64,000 bases of DNA from Burkholderia sp. NRF60-BP8 (GTDB lineage Bacteria > Pseudomonadota > Gammaproteobacteria > Burkholderiales > Burkholderiaceae). The stretch covers positions 1,364,001 through 1,428,000 of the forward strand of contig NZ_CP013373.1 of the NCBI RefSeq assembly GCF_001522585.2, written 5' to 3'. The notes under the pieces are model-generated. The model was not told the origin of the DNA, did not search any database, and saw nothing but the letters and a program-made list of their open reading frames with translations. Position numbers and translations under genes: made by a program. Shown here piece by piece: positions 24,245-33,469 of the stretch (positions within the stretch are counted from its first letter, which is position 1; each line of letters starts with the position of its first letter).

Positions 24245-25333
24245 TCAGCGCGACGCGGTCTCCGTCGCCGCCGCCGTCGTGAAACCGCATTGAGCGGGCG
24301 CGACCGGGTCGGCCATCCGGCTTTCGAATGCCAGGTAAAGCGCCTCCTCCAGTACGTTCCAGTGCGCGCCGTGCCGGTACGGGCCCGATCGCGCATGCCA
24401 GCACGCGACCGTGTTCCTGTCGTTCATCTTGAAGGCGACCAGTGCGATCAAGCCCCATGGATAATCGGAGCCGGCGAGTTGAAGCCAGGTCTTTCCGTAC
24501 TTCTGCATCCACTGCGCGTAGATCGTCTCGTTCGATTGTTCGGGAACCTGAATGCCGGACAGGAGCGGAAAGATTTGCGCGACTTTCGCCGGATAGAACG
24601 TCGTGTCGCTGATGCGCTGCGTGCTCGCGCGAAATCCGGTCTGCATGCCGCGCCAGAACACCTTCAGGATCGCGGACGCGAGCCGGTCGGCGCGCTGGCT
24701 CCACGGGCCGGCGCGCGCGTAGTCGGCATGCCGGACGTAATACGCCGCGAGCGCCCGGAACGCGCTGTGTACCTCGACGTTGTCCATCAGCAACGCGACG
24801 TGCAGCGTCGACGAGATCTGATAAACGCCGGTGGGCTTGCCGAGCAGCGTGTCGAGATGCGCACCTGCGCGATTGAGGCTGAGTTCCCATGCGGCAGGCA
24901 GACCGTCGGGCGGCGCGAAGCGGGCGAGGAGTTCGATCCAGGTCGCCATCATCGCGTCGTCGGCGTCGGCCTCGGCACAGGCGCTGTACTGGCCGTTCTT
25001 CACGCAGTAGCGGTCGAACCCGCCGTCCGGACGCTGGCGCGGCAACAGCCACGCGATCCATGCAAGCGCGGCCTGACGGGCGTCGAGCCCGGCATCGGCG
25101 GCGCCGAGCAGCGCTTTCGCCGCGAAGTAAGGATCGATGCCGGAACCGTTCAGGCGTACGGTGATCGCGCCGTCGGGGCGCTGGTAGAGTCCGTTGAGCT
25201 GGAGTTCGGCGGCGTCCGCATGCAGCGCGACGCCGCATGCGGCGACACAGCAGGCGACGCACCACCGGCGGCATAGCCGGGCGGTGGCCGCCGCGCGTGC
25301 GCGTGCGGCCGGGAAAAGCGCGGGCCGGTTCAT
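24245..25333 (-). CDS. secreted (alpha/alpha)-barrel-like protein, possible glycosidase
   Basis: The 362-residue protein has a long Arg/Ala-rich N-terminus with a signal peptide ending near AAELQLNG. The mature part is all-helical with repeating hairpins: [83 protein letters not shown]. Acidic residues in the EADADD cluster and the GGFDRY loop recall (alpha/alpha)6 glycosidases and lyases, but I cannot place it in a named family. Position in the polysaccharide gene run, between the deacetylase-like gene and glmS, suggests trimming of a nascent polymer in the periplasm. A GGAGC ribosome site precedes ATG 25333. Confidence 0.6.
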   Translation of the reverse strand: MNRPALFPAARARAAATARLCRRWCVACCVAACGVALHADAAELQLNGLYQRPDGAITVRLNGSGIDPYFAAKALLGAADAGLDARQAALAWIAWLLPRQRPDGGFDRYCVKNGQYSACAEADADDAMMATWIELLARFAPPDGLPAAWELSLNRAGAHLDTLLGKPTGVYQISSTLHVALLMDNVEVHSAFRALAAYYVRHADYARAGPWSQRADRLASAILKVFWRGMQTGFRASTQRISDTTFYPAKVAQIFPLLSGIQVPEQSNETIYAQWMQKYGKTWLQLAGSDYPWGLIALVAFKMNDRNTVACWHARSGPYRHGAHWNVLEEALYLAFESRMADPVAPAQCGFTTAAATETASR

Positions 25334-25426
25334 GATCTGGGGGCTCCTGCGCGGTGGTCCTGCGCAAATCCCGCCGGGTGCGGCGTTGGCCGCGTCGCGC
25401 GCCGGCGGGTGTATCGAGGTCGCGGC

Positions 25427-27565
25427 TCAGTGCACCTTGGCGCTGGTGAACGTGAGACTGGTGCCGCCGTTCGCGGTCACGAGCCAGTAGGTCGCGTCGG
25501 TGATGACGACGCTGCCGCTGCCTTGCGTGATCGTCGGCAGTGCGAAGCCCTTCTTCGGCAGCAGCCACGTCATGTTCGCGAGGCTGGTCGGGTGGCTGGC
25601 GGCGAACGTCCAGCCGCTGCCCGTGTCGGTGGCCGACCATGTGACGTTCAGGCGTGCGCGGTCGAAGACCGTGATGTCGCTCATCGTGTACCACTTGAAC
25701 TGACCCGTCAGTTTCAGCGTATTGGCTTGCGAGAAGATCGCAGACAACGTCGACGTGTAGGACGACGCACCGAGCGGGTGCGCGTAGATCAGCCGGCTCG
25801 TGCGGTTCGCGACGACGAAGTTCATCAGGGATGCGTACCAGTTGTTCACGTCGCTCGTCGGCACTGCGTACTGCTGGAACTCCTCGAACGTCGCGTACTT
25901 GCCGAACGGCATCACCGGGTACGCCCACAGGCCCGGGTTCAGCAGTGCGCCGTTGCGGTATGCGCGGGTCGGCGGCGAGCCGGTGTGGCCGGTGAAGTAG
26001 TAGCCGTTGAAGCCGTTGCTTTCGAGCCAGTTGACCGACCAGGTCGGCGTGTTGCCTTCCGGCGCCGCATACTCGACATCGGGCAAGCCCGTCGCGGCCT
26101 GAACGGCCTGGTGATTCATCACCAGATACTGCGTGAACGTGCTCGCGTTCGTTTCGCTCGCATTCGCCCCCCAGTAATCGTGGATCCAGCCGCCGTGGCT
26201 GCCGACGTGCTGGCCCTTGCTCACGAAATACTTGACGAGATTCTGCGCGGTGGGGTTGTTGGCGAGGTTGATGCCGTTGCCGTCGCCGAATGCCGCTTCG
26301 TCGGGGCCGGCCGTGATGACGAGCGAGAACGGCCCGTTGTTCCAGACGCCGAGGCTCTTCAGATAAAGCGCCGGCTGAATCTGGTCGCCCGCGCAGAAGT
26401 GCCAGTTGAATACGAGGCCCGCCATTGCCTTCGGCAGCGGCGACAGCGACGCCAGGTTCAGCATCTGCGTGCCGAAATAATGCAGGTAGCCGTGGATCAG
26501 CATGCCGTCGGTTTGGCCGTCGAGGTAGGCGAGCGGCAGGTTGACGAACAGCACGCCGCCGTTGCCGTACGTGTTGTAGCCGGACACCAGCCCGAAGGTC
26601 GGCGAGGTCAGGATCGTCGTGCCGGTATACGTCCCCTGCGTGACGAAGCTCGGATAAGTGAGAAAACCGTATACGTAGCCGGAGATGCCTTCGAGCGTGT
26701 CGGTGGTCGTCGACAGCGTCGACGCGAGCGTGCTGGCCGTCTTGCCGGTCGACGTGCTCAGGAGAGAGTTGGCGGTATACGTCGTGGTCTTCTTCAGCTT
26801 GCCGGTGACGGTGCCGGTCAGCTTCGGGGCCGTCTGGTTCAGCACGCCGCTGCCGGTGGGCGGCGTCGTGTACTGGAACCATGCCGAGTGGTTGTAGTTG
26901 GCGAGGCCCCCGGGGTTCGACCGGCTGGCGGTCAGGAACTGCGCGCTGCCCGACGTCGAATTCGTCGACGTGCCCGCGGTGCTCGTCGATGCGAGCGCGC
27001 TCGCCGTCGTGGTGGACGACGAAGCGGTGGTCCACGCCATCGACTTGCCGGGGGGCACCTGGAGCGTACGCAGCCAGCTGCTCATGCCGGTCACGTTGCC
27101 GAGGCCGATCATGTTGCCGCCGTATTGGTCATACAGCACGTAATCCACACCGACCATGCTGCTGAAGCGCGATTTCGGGCTGACGTAGAAGCCGGCCGCA
27201 TTCAGCACGCCGAAATCGTAGACGAGCATCACCTTGCCGCCGTTCAGCGCATAGTTCTGGATCGCCGTCACGAGCGTGTCGTCGGCCGTCGTATGCACCT
27301 GGTCGGGCAGGATCAGGCCCGGATACTGCGACAGCGACGCGCCGGCCGCCATGAACTGGCTGTCGGTCATCACCTTGATCTGCAGCCCTTCCTCCTGGGC
27401 ACTGTCGAGCCATGCCGACACGCGTGAATCGGGCAGCGTCAGCGTGTCGGGCACCAACAGGAGAAGCTGGTTGCTGGCTGCCCGAGCGCCGCCCGGACTG
27501 AATGCGAACGCGAGCGCGAACAGCGCGAGCAGGATCCGCAAGAACTTGCCTGACTTTGCCAACAT
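25427..27565 (-). CDS. secreted NodB/deacetylase-like protein
   Basis: The 712-residue protein has a signal peptide (residues 1-30, ending GGARAA). Residues 36-170 form an alpha/beta domain (LLLLVPDTLTLPDS ... YPGLILPDQ ... NGGKVMLVYDFGV). Ser/Thr-rich low-complexity runs lie at about 176-208 and 250-290. The C-terminal part resembles a CE4 polysaccharide deacetylase barrel: FNWHFCAGDQ, a possible catalytic PDE at 421-423, and GSHGGWIHDYW at 456-465, a variant of the HxxxH metal motif with one extra residue. Polymer de-N-acetylation in the periplasm is inferred. AGGAG precedes ATG 27565, and a 93-base gap separates it from the next gene. Confidence 0.65.
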   Translation of the reverse strand: MLAKSGKFLRILLALFALAFAFSPGGARAASNQLLLLVPDTLTLPDSRVSAWLDSAQEEGLQIKVMTDSQFMAAGASLSQYPGLILPDQVHTTADDTLVTAIQNYALNGGKVMLVYDFGVLNAAGFYVSPKSRFSSMVGVDYVLYDQYGGNMIGLGNVTGMSSWLRTLQVPPGKSMAWTTASSSTTTASALASTSTAGTSTNSTSGSAQFLTASRSNPGGLANYNHSAWFQYTTPPTGSGVLNQTAPKLTGTVTGKLKKTTTYTANSLLSTSTGKTASTLASTLSTTTDTLEGISGYVYGFLTYPSFVTQGTYTGTTILTSPTFGLVSGYNTYGNGGVLFVNLPLAYLDGQTDGMLIHGYLHYFGTQMLNLASLSPLPKAMAGLVFNWHFCAGDQIQPALYLKSLGVWNNGPFSLVITAGPDEAAFGDGNGINLANNPTAQNLVKYFVSKGQHVGSHGGWIHDYWGANASETNASTFTQYLVMNHQAVQAATGLPDVEYAAPEGNTPTWSVNWLESNGFNGYYFTGHTGSPPTRAYRNGALLNPGLWAYPVMPFGKYATFEEFQQYAVPTSDVNNWYASLMNFVVANRTSRLIYAHPLGASSYTSTLSAIFSQANTLKLTGQFKWYTMSDITVFDRARLNVTWSATDTGSGWTFAASHPTSLANMTWLLPKKGFALPTITQGSGSVVITDATYWLVTANGGTSLTFTSAKVH

Positions 27566-27894
27566 GGTGTGCTCCTCGCTCAAGGAATGGGGGCGTGCGG
27601 CAGCCGGAATGCGGTGTCGCCAGGTCGACCAATCCAGCCCCGTAGGTGTGTGCGGCTGTCCGGTTCGTCGGGTATCGAGCAGTGCGTGTAGACGGCGGTC
27701 GGATTGCGCCCATGCGCCGCCCTGCCGCGCTGCCTTCGCCGTGAGAGGACTCGATGCGACGTATCCAACGAAGCGAACAACGTGCCATTGGCGCAGGAAG
27801 CCCGGTCCTGCTGGCTTCCTGCGATAAGGGTCGCGCGGCGCGTTCGGAAACACGGCGGAATCGTTTCATCGCTGATACGGCGCGTTTGGACGCG
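27566..27894. other. 329-base gap inside the polysaccharide gene run
   Basis: No gene, hairpin or strong promoter was identified between the polytopic membrane protein and the deacetylase-like gene. The length leaves room for a second promoter for the distal genes. Confidence 0.4.
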
Positions 27895-28668
27895 CTATCG
27901 GCAGACGGAATCGCGATCGCGCGTCAGCGCGCCGGGCCAGCTTGCGCAGTAGGTATAGAGCGTCACCAGCAGGCCGATCAGCAGCGGGCCGCCGAGCAGG
28001 AAATAGCAGAACGGCAGGAGCAGCAGCGAGCCGTGATGGATGATGGTCGCGTGCAGCAGCATCACGAACGGCAGCGCGAACACGAAGTAGCCGAGCACCA
28101 GCAGCGACGCGGCGGTCTTTTGCGGCAGCGAGAAATCGAGCGGGTAGTACAGCGCGGCCATGACCAGCGGGACCAGCGCGATCGCCGCGCCGTGCAGCAC
28201 GAACATGTCGCGCAGATGCAGTTGCGGGACATACGGGAACGTGCCGGGCGCGAGCCAGAAGTACGCGCAGATCAGCAGTTGGGCGAAGCTCGCGATACGT
28301 AACAGATATGCAACAGGCAACCAGTTCGTCCGCCGGATGAAAGATGCGGCGAAGCCGGTCGCACAGAGCGTGGCGGTGGCGGCCAGCAGTGTGTCGCCCG
28401 GCATGCGGGCGGCGACGTCGATCGACAGCAGCGGCACGCGCGGCGCATCGGGCGGATAGCCGATCACGATCACATGAAGCGCCGGATCGATCTGCTGCGC
28501 GCCCCACGCCATGACCGCGCGCCAGTAGCGCCACGCGAGCGGCAATCCGAACCACAGCGACGCGTACAGCGCGGGCGTCAGCAGCGCGATCGACGAAAGC
28601 CAGCGTTGCGGGTACGCGTGGGTGCGCAGCGAACGATCGACGGGAGGACGGACCGGATGCGTGTGCAT
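27895..28668 (-). CDS. polytopic inner-membrane protein of the polysaccharide cluster
   Basis: The 257-residue protein has a short basic N-terminus, then about six hydrophobic helices (SSIALLTPALYASLWFGL; GDTLLAATATLCATGFAASF; AYLLRIASFAQLLICAYFWL; GAAIALVPLVMAALY; ASLLVLGYFVFALPFVMLL; LLLLPFCYFLLGGPLLIGLL). No family is recognised. It starts 13 bases after the YaiO-type gene stop, so it is co-transcribed with it. In comparable synthase systems a small membrane partner (as PgaD is to PgaC) assists the glycosyltransferase; this is one possible role. Confidence 0.6.
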   Translation of the reverse strand: MHTHPVRPPVDRSLRTHAYPQRWLSSIALLTPALYASLWFGLPLAWRYWRAVMAWGAQQIDPALHVIVIGYPPDAPRVPLLSIDVAARMPGDTLLAATATLCATGFAASFIRRTNWLPVAYLLRIASFAQLLICAYFWLAPGTFPYVPQLHLRDMFVLHGAAIALVPLVMAALYYPLDFSLPQKTAASLLVLGYFVFALPFVMLLHATIIHHGSLLLLPFCYFLLGGPLLIGLLVTLYTYCASWPGALTRDRDSVCR

Positions 28669-28681
28669 GGCGCCCGCCCGG

Positions 28682-29713
28682 TTACCAGCGATAGAAGACG
28701 CTGAGCTCGCCGCCGATTCGTGAGTAGTACGGGTTGTGGTAGTAGGCGAATTCGAGTTGCGTTCCCCACTTGCGCGTGAACCAGTAGCGCCATTTCGCGG
28801 TGATCTCGTGGCTGCGGAAATCGGCGATCTGCGTGCCGGAACCGGTGACCTGGTACGCTTCGCGGCCGACGCCGCCGCGCAGCACGATCACGCTCTTGCC
28901 GACTTCGCCGTAGGTGACGGCGCCGTAGTATGCGGGCGCCTTCACCGATCCGGGCGAATCGACCGTATAGTTCGCGCCCGCCTCGAAAATCCACTTCGGC
29001 AATGCATACCAGATCACGCCGGCGTGATAGAGCTGATCGCGGTGGCCGCTGCGGTTCCATGCGTAGCCGGCGCCGAGCGACACGACCAGCGAACGATCGG
29101 ACAATAGCTTGCGATTGATCGATACGTCGACGCGCGCACTCGGCAGGATCGTGCCCGACGTGGTGCCGGAAAAGCCGATTCCGCCGAACCAGTCGGGGCC
29201 GAGGTCCTGCACGTAGGTCAGCGCGCCGAGCTGCGTGTTCTCGCCGAAGCGGTGCAATTGCGCCAGTTCGCCGAGCACGGTGCGCCCGCCATCCTGATAG
29301 ACGCCGCGCAGATGGACGCCGTACCAGTCGCCGTAGCCGTGCGTCAGGTGTGCGCTCGAATAGCCGAGCGACAGTTCGGTGTGCGATTCCTGCGGCGCCT
29401 GCACATGTGTGACGATTGCATCGGGCAGCGGCGGCCGGTTCGTATCCTCGGGCGTGAACTCGGCGAGCGGCACGCCGTCCGGCAGGCCTTCGGCGTCCAC
29501 GCGCACGAACATCGATTCGTCGCGCGGCCGTGGCGTGATGACGGTGGCGGGGGCCGGAGGCGGCACGGCTGGTTCGGCGGGTACGGCCGGCATGGCGGCG
29601 GCATCGTCCGGCTGCTCCGCCAGCGCCGCGGGCGCGCCGAAGGCGACGCCGCACAGCATCGCGAGGGTGGCAACCGGCACGCGCGGGCCGCGATGGCTGG
29701 GGCGATCGGACAT
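28682..29713 (-). CDS. YaiO-family outer-membrane beta-barrel protein
   Basis: The 343-residue protein has a signal peptide, a Pro/Ala-rich linker at about residues 35-60, and a barrel of alternating amphipathic strands with the YaiO pattern (ELSLGYSSAHLTHGYGDWYG ... VRLRG-like turns ... FAYYHNPYYSRIGGELSVFYRW). It ends in an aromatic residue (W) as outer-membrane barrels do. In E. coli yaiO neighbours yaiP (GT2) and yaiS (deacetylase), so this gene's setting next to a GT2 synthase and a deacetylase-like protein is telling: it is probably the exit pore or its partner. GGAGCG precedes ATG 29713, ten bases after the upstream stop. Confidence 0.8.
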   Translation of the reverse strand: MSDRPSHRGPRVPVATLAMLCGVAFGAPAALAEQPDDAAAMPAVPAEPAVPPPAPATVITPRPRDESMFVRVDAEGLPDGVPLAEFTPEDTNRPPLPDAIVTHVQAPQESHTELSLGYSSAHLTHGYGDWYGVHLRGVYQDGGRTVLGELAQLHRFGENTQLGALTYVQDLGPDWFGGIGFSGTTSGTILPSARVDVSINRKLLSDRSLVVSLGAGYAWNRSGHRDQLYHAGVIWYALPKWIFEAGANYTVDSPGSVKAPAYYGAVTYGEVGKSVIVLRGGVGREAYQVTGSGTQIADFRSHEITAKWRYWFTRKWGTQLEFAYYHNPYYSRIGGELSVFYRW

Positions 29714-29723
29714 GAGGCGCTCC

Positions 29724-30719
29724 TTAACGGGACGTGTGGAACCAGCCGCTGCGCCACGCAACGAGATCGCCATGCACGCACGCATGATCGACGACCGAAA
29801 CGTCGCGCGCGCACGCACTGACCGGATGTCCGGCGACGCCGATGCGCGCACCCGTCAGCCGCAGCAGGCCGCCGGCCGACACGACGCCGTCGATGCAGCT
29901 CGCGTTGGCGAGCAACACGTCGTCGCGCGCGAATACCGCGCCGTGCAGCAACGCGTGACGCTCGAGTTCGACGCGATGCGCCTTGACGCTGCCGCGCAGC
30001 ACGCAGCCTTCGCCGAGGACGAGCGTCCCTTCGACGATCAGGTTGCCTTGCACGACCGTATGCGCGGGCAGGCGAACGTCGCACGGCAGCAGGTAACGAC
30101 CGTGCAGGAAGCGATGCGGCAGCGATGCGAAGTGGCGGGTGAGCGAGACCGCGCGGCGCGGGGCGGCCGGTGTGTCCGCGGGGCGCGCGCGGGGCGCCGC
30201 GCCGAAGACGATCGGCTCGCCATACAGGCACGCGAAGCCGCCGGCGCCGCGCAGGCGCAGCGTGCCGCCGACCACGACGCCACGGAGCACCGCGTCGTCG
30301 ACGTCGATCAGCGGCGCATGCGCGAGCGTGCCGATCGTCGCGCCGGCGCGGATGTCGATGTGCTCGTCGGCGAACGCGTAGGCCGCTCGCGCGCCATCGT
30401 CGAGCGTGATCGCGCGGCTGGCGTAGAGCACGTCGTCGCGATGCGCGTCGCGTGCGACATGGATCGCCTCGTCATGCCGGACGGCCAGCCCGAGCGCTTG
30501 CCAAGGCGGCGCGACGGACGCATCCGCCGGTGGCGTGCCGGCCACGTGCGCGCGCAGCGCGTCGTGCCAGCGCGCGGCGAGCAGCGCCTGATCGACGAAC
30601 GGCCCGTCGCCGATCGGCAGCGCCGCGACGTCGCTGCGCCGGATCAGTTCATGCAGCATCGGCAGGAACGGCAGGGTGAGCACGCCGGCCACCGGCACCA
30701 TCACGTTGAAGGTCGTCAT
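29724..30719 (-). CDS. bactofilin-like polymer-forming (beta-helix) protein
   Basis: The 331-residue protein begins with a hydrophobic segment (MVPVAGVLTLPFLPMLHELI) and is otherwise a ladder of short beta turns: IDIRAGATIGTLAHAPLIDV, DAVLRGVVVGGTLRLRG, HTVVQGNLIVEGTLVLGEGC, LRGSVKAHRVELERHALLHG. This is the polymer-forming/bactofilin (DUF583-type) pattern, a right-handed beta-helix that can polymerise. The start is four bases from the GT2 stop, so the two are translationally linked. A scaffold that gathers the synthase complex at a membrane site would fit, as bactofilins do elsewhere, but this is inference. Confidence 0.65.
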   Translation of the reverse strand: MTTFNVMVPVAGVLTLPFLPMLHELIRRSDVAALPIGDGPFVDQALLAARWHDALRAHVAGTPPADASVAPPWQALGLAVRHDEAIHVARDAHRDDVLYASRAITLDDGARAAYAFADEHIDIRAGATIGTLAHAPLIDVDDAVLRGVVVGGTLRLRGAGGFACLYGEPIVFGAAPRARPADTPAAPRRAVSLTRHFASLPHRFLHGRYLLPCDVRLPAHTVVQGNLIVEGTLVLGEGCVLRGSVKAHRVELERHALLHGAVFARDDVLLANASCIDGVVSAGGLLRLTGARIGVAGHPVSACARDVSVVDHACVHGDLVAWRSGWFHTSR

Positions 30720-30722
30720 CGC

Positions 30723-32285
30723 TCATCGCTCCGGTTTCAACTGTCGGCGAAAACGCTCGGTCTTGTCCCATTTCAGCTCGCGGCGGAACGCGGCGTCGAG
30801 CGCGAGTCCCCAGAGTGCGGAGACGACCGCCGCAATCGTCACGCAAAAGCCGACGACGTTGACCGGCACGAGCCGCAGGCGCGTCGCGCGGCCGTCGAGC
30901 CGCGCGGCGACGACGATCTCGAAGAACACGCCGAAGTTGCCGAAGGTGCTGAACGAGAACAGCGCGAACAGCGACAGGAGCAGACCGAGGGTGGTCGAGT
31001 TGACGCCGTTGAACAGGTAGAGCGCGAGCGCGGCGCTCCATGCGAGCGCGAGCAGCGCCGGCATCGCGAACACGCCGAGCAGCAGCGCGCCGTCGAGCCG
31101 GCAGCGCCGCGAGATCAGCGGATTGCGCAGCACCGGGACCAGATGGCGCAGCATCGTCTGGTTGTGGCCCTTCGCCCAGCGCGTCAGTTGCCGGGCGCGG
31201 ACGGCCCAGCGCTCCGGCACTTCCTCGTAGCATTCGGCGTGGTTCAGGTAGACCGTGCGCCAGTCGCTCAGCAGCAGCCGGTAGGTCATGTCGGTATCTT
31301 CGGCGAGCGTGTCGTCGCACCAGCCGCCCACGGCGTCGAGCGCGCCCTTGCGGATGCCGCCGACCGTGCCGCCGTACTGCGGCACCAGGTTGAGATTGTT
31401 GCGCGCTTGCTGATTGACCTGGTAGCCGCCCGCGCGCTCGAGATCGAGCAGCCGCGCGAGCAGGTTGCTGTCGGCGTTCTGCGGCACGACGCGGCCCATC
31501 ACCGCGCCGACTTCCGGATCGAAGAACGGCGCGACCAGTTCCTTCAGCAGCCCCGGACGCGGCAGGTAGTCGGCGTCGAATACCACCATGATGTCGCCGC
31601 GGATGAAGCGCAGCGCGTCCTTCAGCGCGGCTGCCTTGCCCGGCTTGCCGGTATCGCGGTGAAACGGCCGGATCAGCTCGGGCGCGAGTGCCCGGACTTC
31701 GTCGATCAATGCGCGCGTGTTGTCGGTCGAGCGGTCGTTGACCGGGACGATCGTCAGCCGGTCGCGCGGATAGGTCGTGGCCAGCAGCGCCATCAGGCAG
31801 TCGACGATGACGGTTTCCTCGTTGTGGGCGGCGACGAAGACCGTGAGCCGCGGCCAATCGCCGTGGGTCATCGTCCGGTAGGGCGCGCGCTGCGGCTTGA
31901 ACAGGCGGTCGAGGCTGAATACGTAATGCCGTGCGGCATACCCGCACGTCAACAGCGTGAACAGCCACAGATACGCGACGCACGGCATCAGCAGCAGTTC
32001 GGGGTCGAACGTGACGTCCGGCGTGGCGGCGGACAGCGGAGCGAGCGACGCATCGGGATCGGGCGAGGCCGGTGCGGCGGGCGGGAGCGTCGCGCTGTCG
32101 AGCGCGGTGCGCTCCATCGCGATCCGGGTGGTTGCGGCGTGGGTGGCGTGTGCGGCGGGCAAGTCGAACCGGGCCGGTTCGGCGATCGCTTGCAATGCGG
32201 TGTCGCGCACGATCAGCGAGCAGGCAAGCACGATCAGCAGCAGGATGCCTTGCTCGCAGCGTGACGCCATCCGCGTTTGCTTCAT
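30723..32285 (-). CDS. processive family-2 glycosyltransferase (exopolysaccharide synthase)
   Basis: The 520-residue membrane enzyme has an N-terminal helix (12-28), a second at about 97-116, a cytoplasmic GT2 domain, and three or four C-terminal helices (400-495). Catalytic elements are all visible: VNDRSTDN (Asp184), VVFDADY (D237xD239), TLAEDTD (Asp330) and QLTRW (366-370), the QxxRW mark of processive synthases such as cellulose, hyaluronan or PNAG synthases. A stretch at 60-95 is Ala/Pro/Asp-rich and periplasmic. It is the first gene of the run leading to glmS. The ATG at 32285 has GGGGA upstream. The sugar added is unknown; UDP-GlcNAc or a ManNAc derivative is suggested by glmS and wecB nearby. 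Confidence 0.9.
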   Translation of the reverse strand: MKQTRMASRCEQGILLLIVLACSLIVRDTALQAIAEPARFDLPAAHATHAATTRIAMERTALDSATLPPAAPASPDPDASLAPLSAATPDVTFDPELLLMPCVAYLWLFTLLTCGYAARHYVFSLDRLFKPQRAPYRTMTHGDWPRLTVFVAAHNEETVIVDCLMALLATTYPRDRLTIVPVNDRSTDNTRALIDEVRALAPELIRPFHRDTGKPGKAAALKDALRFIRGDIMVVFDADYLPRPGLLKELVAPFFDPEVGAVMGRVVPQNADSNLLARLLDLERAGGYQVNQQARNNLNLVPQYGGTVGGIRKGALDAVGGWCDDTLAEDTDMTYRLLLSDWRTVYLNHAECYEEVPERWAVRARQLTRWAKGHNQTMLRHLVPVLRNPLISRRCRLDGALLLGVFAMPALLALAWSAALALYLFNGVNSTTLGLLLSLFALFSFSTFGNFGVFFEIVVAARLDGRATRLRLVPVNVVGFCVTIAAVVSALWGLALDAAFRRELKWDKTERFRRQLKPER

Positions 32286-33469
32286 GTTCTGGTCCCCGTG
32301 CCCGCAGCGACGACCGATGAGAGCAGAAGGCGCTCCGTGGATCGCGCGGATGTCAATGGGAAGCGGTCGCGCATTCGTCGCACTGGGGCGGTGATCGGTT
32401 GCCCCCGGACGGACGCGTGGCGTCGCCTCCCGGCTTCGTTGCTGTGGCGTCCCCATCTGTCTGCTGCGATGCGAGTGCTTCGGGACGCACCCGTCTGACG
32501 TTAAGCAAGGCGTGAGCCATCTGCCGCGATGCCCCGCGCAGCAAGGGGTCGCGCGCGGGGAACGGATGCGGCAGGCGTGCAGTCGACGCGTTTTGATTCA
32601 CCGACGAATCAGCGTGCGCGCGTTGCATCAGCCGCTGGCGGTCGATCGCACGCAGCGAGCAGGTCGCGCGGCGACCGGGTCGTCGTGCCCGTCGACGTCG
32701 CCGTGCCGGGTGCGGCTTGGTGCGACTGACCGCCGTGCATCGTGCATCGTGTGCGCGTCAGTCGAGCGGTCGGAACGGGAACCGCCGTCACATGCGACGA
32801 ATAGACGGGACTCCGATGTATTTTCGGATTTCGGCTCAGCGTTACACATTCGCAACATTTCCCGCCGCCGCGATTCGTGTGACGCAAGCCCCGTCGGGTG
32901 GCGGGAAATCCGGTGCGCGCGACGGTAGTCGACGCTCGGGTGCGTGCGGTGCACTGCACAGACGAAAGTGGCGAATCGAGGCGACGCAAAGCGCGTCGAA
33001 AGGTATACGCGATTGGCTTCGTCATGGGCGCTCGACATGCACGTGCGATTCATCGGACGACGTCGTCGGACGGACCGCGCGAGCGTCCGGCCGTTTGTCG
33101 TCGTCGTGTCGAAGCGGCGATGCGAGTGTCCGTAGCAGTTGTGAAACATTCCGTAACGCACCGTCCGTACGCGATGGCCGTGCAACGATGCAGGCCGGGA
33201 TGCGGGCCGGCTGGTTTGAATATTGCTGTAGTGGGAGGACGTGACGCTCGACACGGCGAGGAACGGCTCATGACGTGATCGATTCAATGCAACGGGACGC
33301 CGGTAGCACGACGATTCGCGCGGCCCGGACCGCGCGGACGAGGCAGCGCGCTCGCCCCGCAACACCGCCGCGTGTCGATCGCACGCGGGTACGGGATGCG
33401 CCGCCCGAATACATGCTTCGCGCCGTGTGCTGGATCGCCGGGCACGAAGCGGCTAAAACGAGGATAACG
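32286..33469. other. 1.2-kb intergenic region between divergent polysaccharide genes
   Basis: Several Arg-rich frames cross this interval on both strands, but none has a motif, a good ribosome site or a composition that looks coded. A more AT-rich patch at about 32815-32870 and another at 33210-33235 are candidate promoter areas. Such a long region between a synthase operon and the divergent wecB suggests extensive regulatory input or long leader RNAs. Confidence 0.5.

Noticed and set aside
24144..27035. 963-codon minus-strand frame
   Set aside because: It overlaps the deacetylase-like and (alpha/alpha)-barrel genes in another frame, is low-complexity and Arg-rich, and has no ribosome site.
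32512..33365. Overlapping Arg-rich ORFs between GT2 and wecB
   Set aside because: All are compositionally typical of non-coding high-GC DNA and mutually exclusive.
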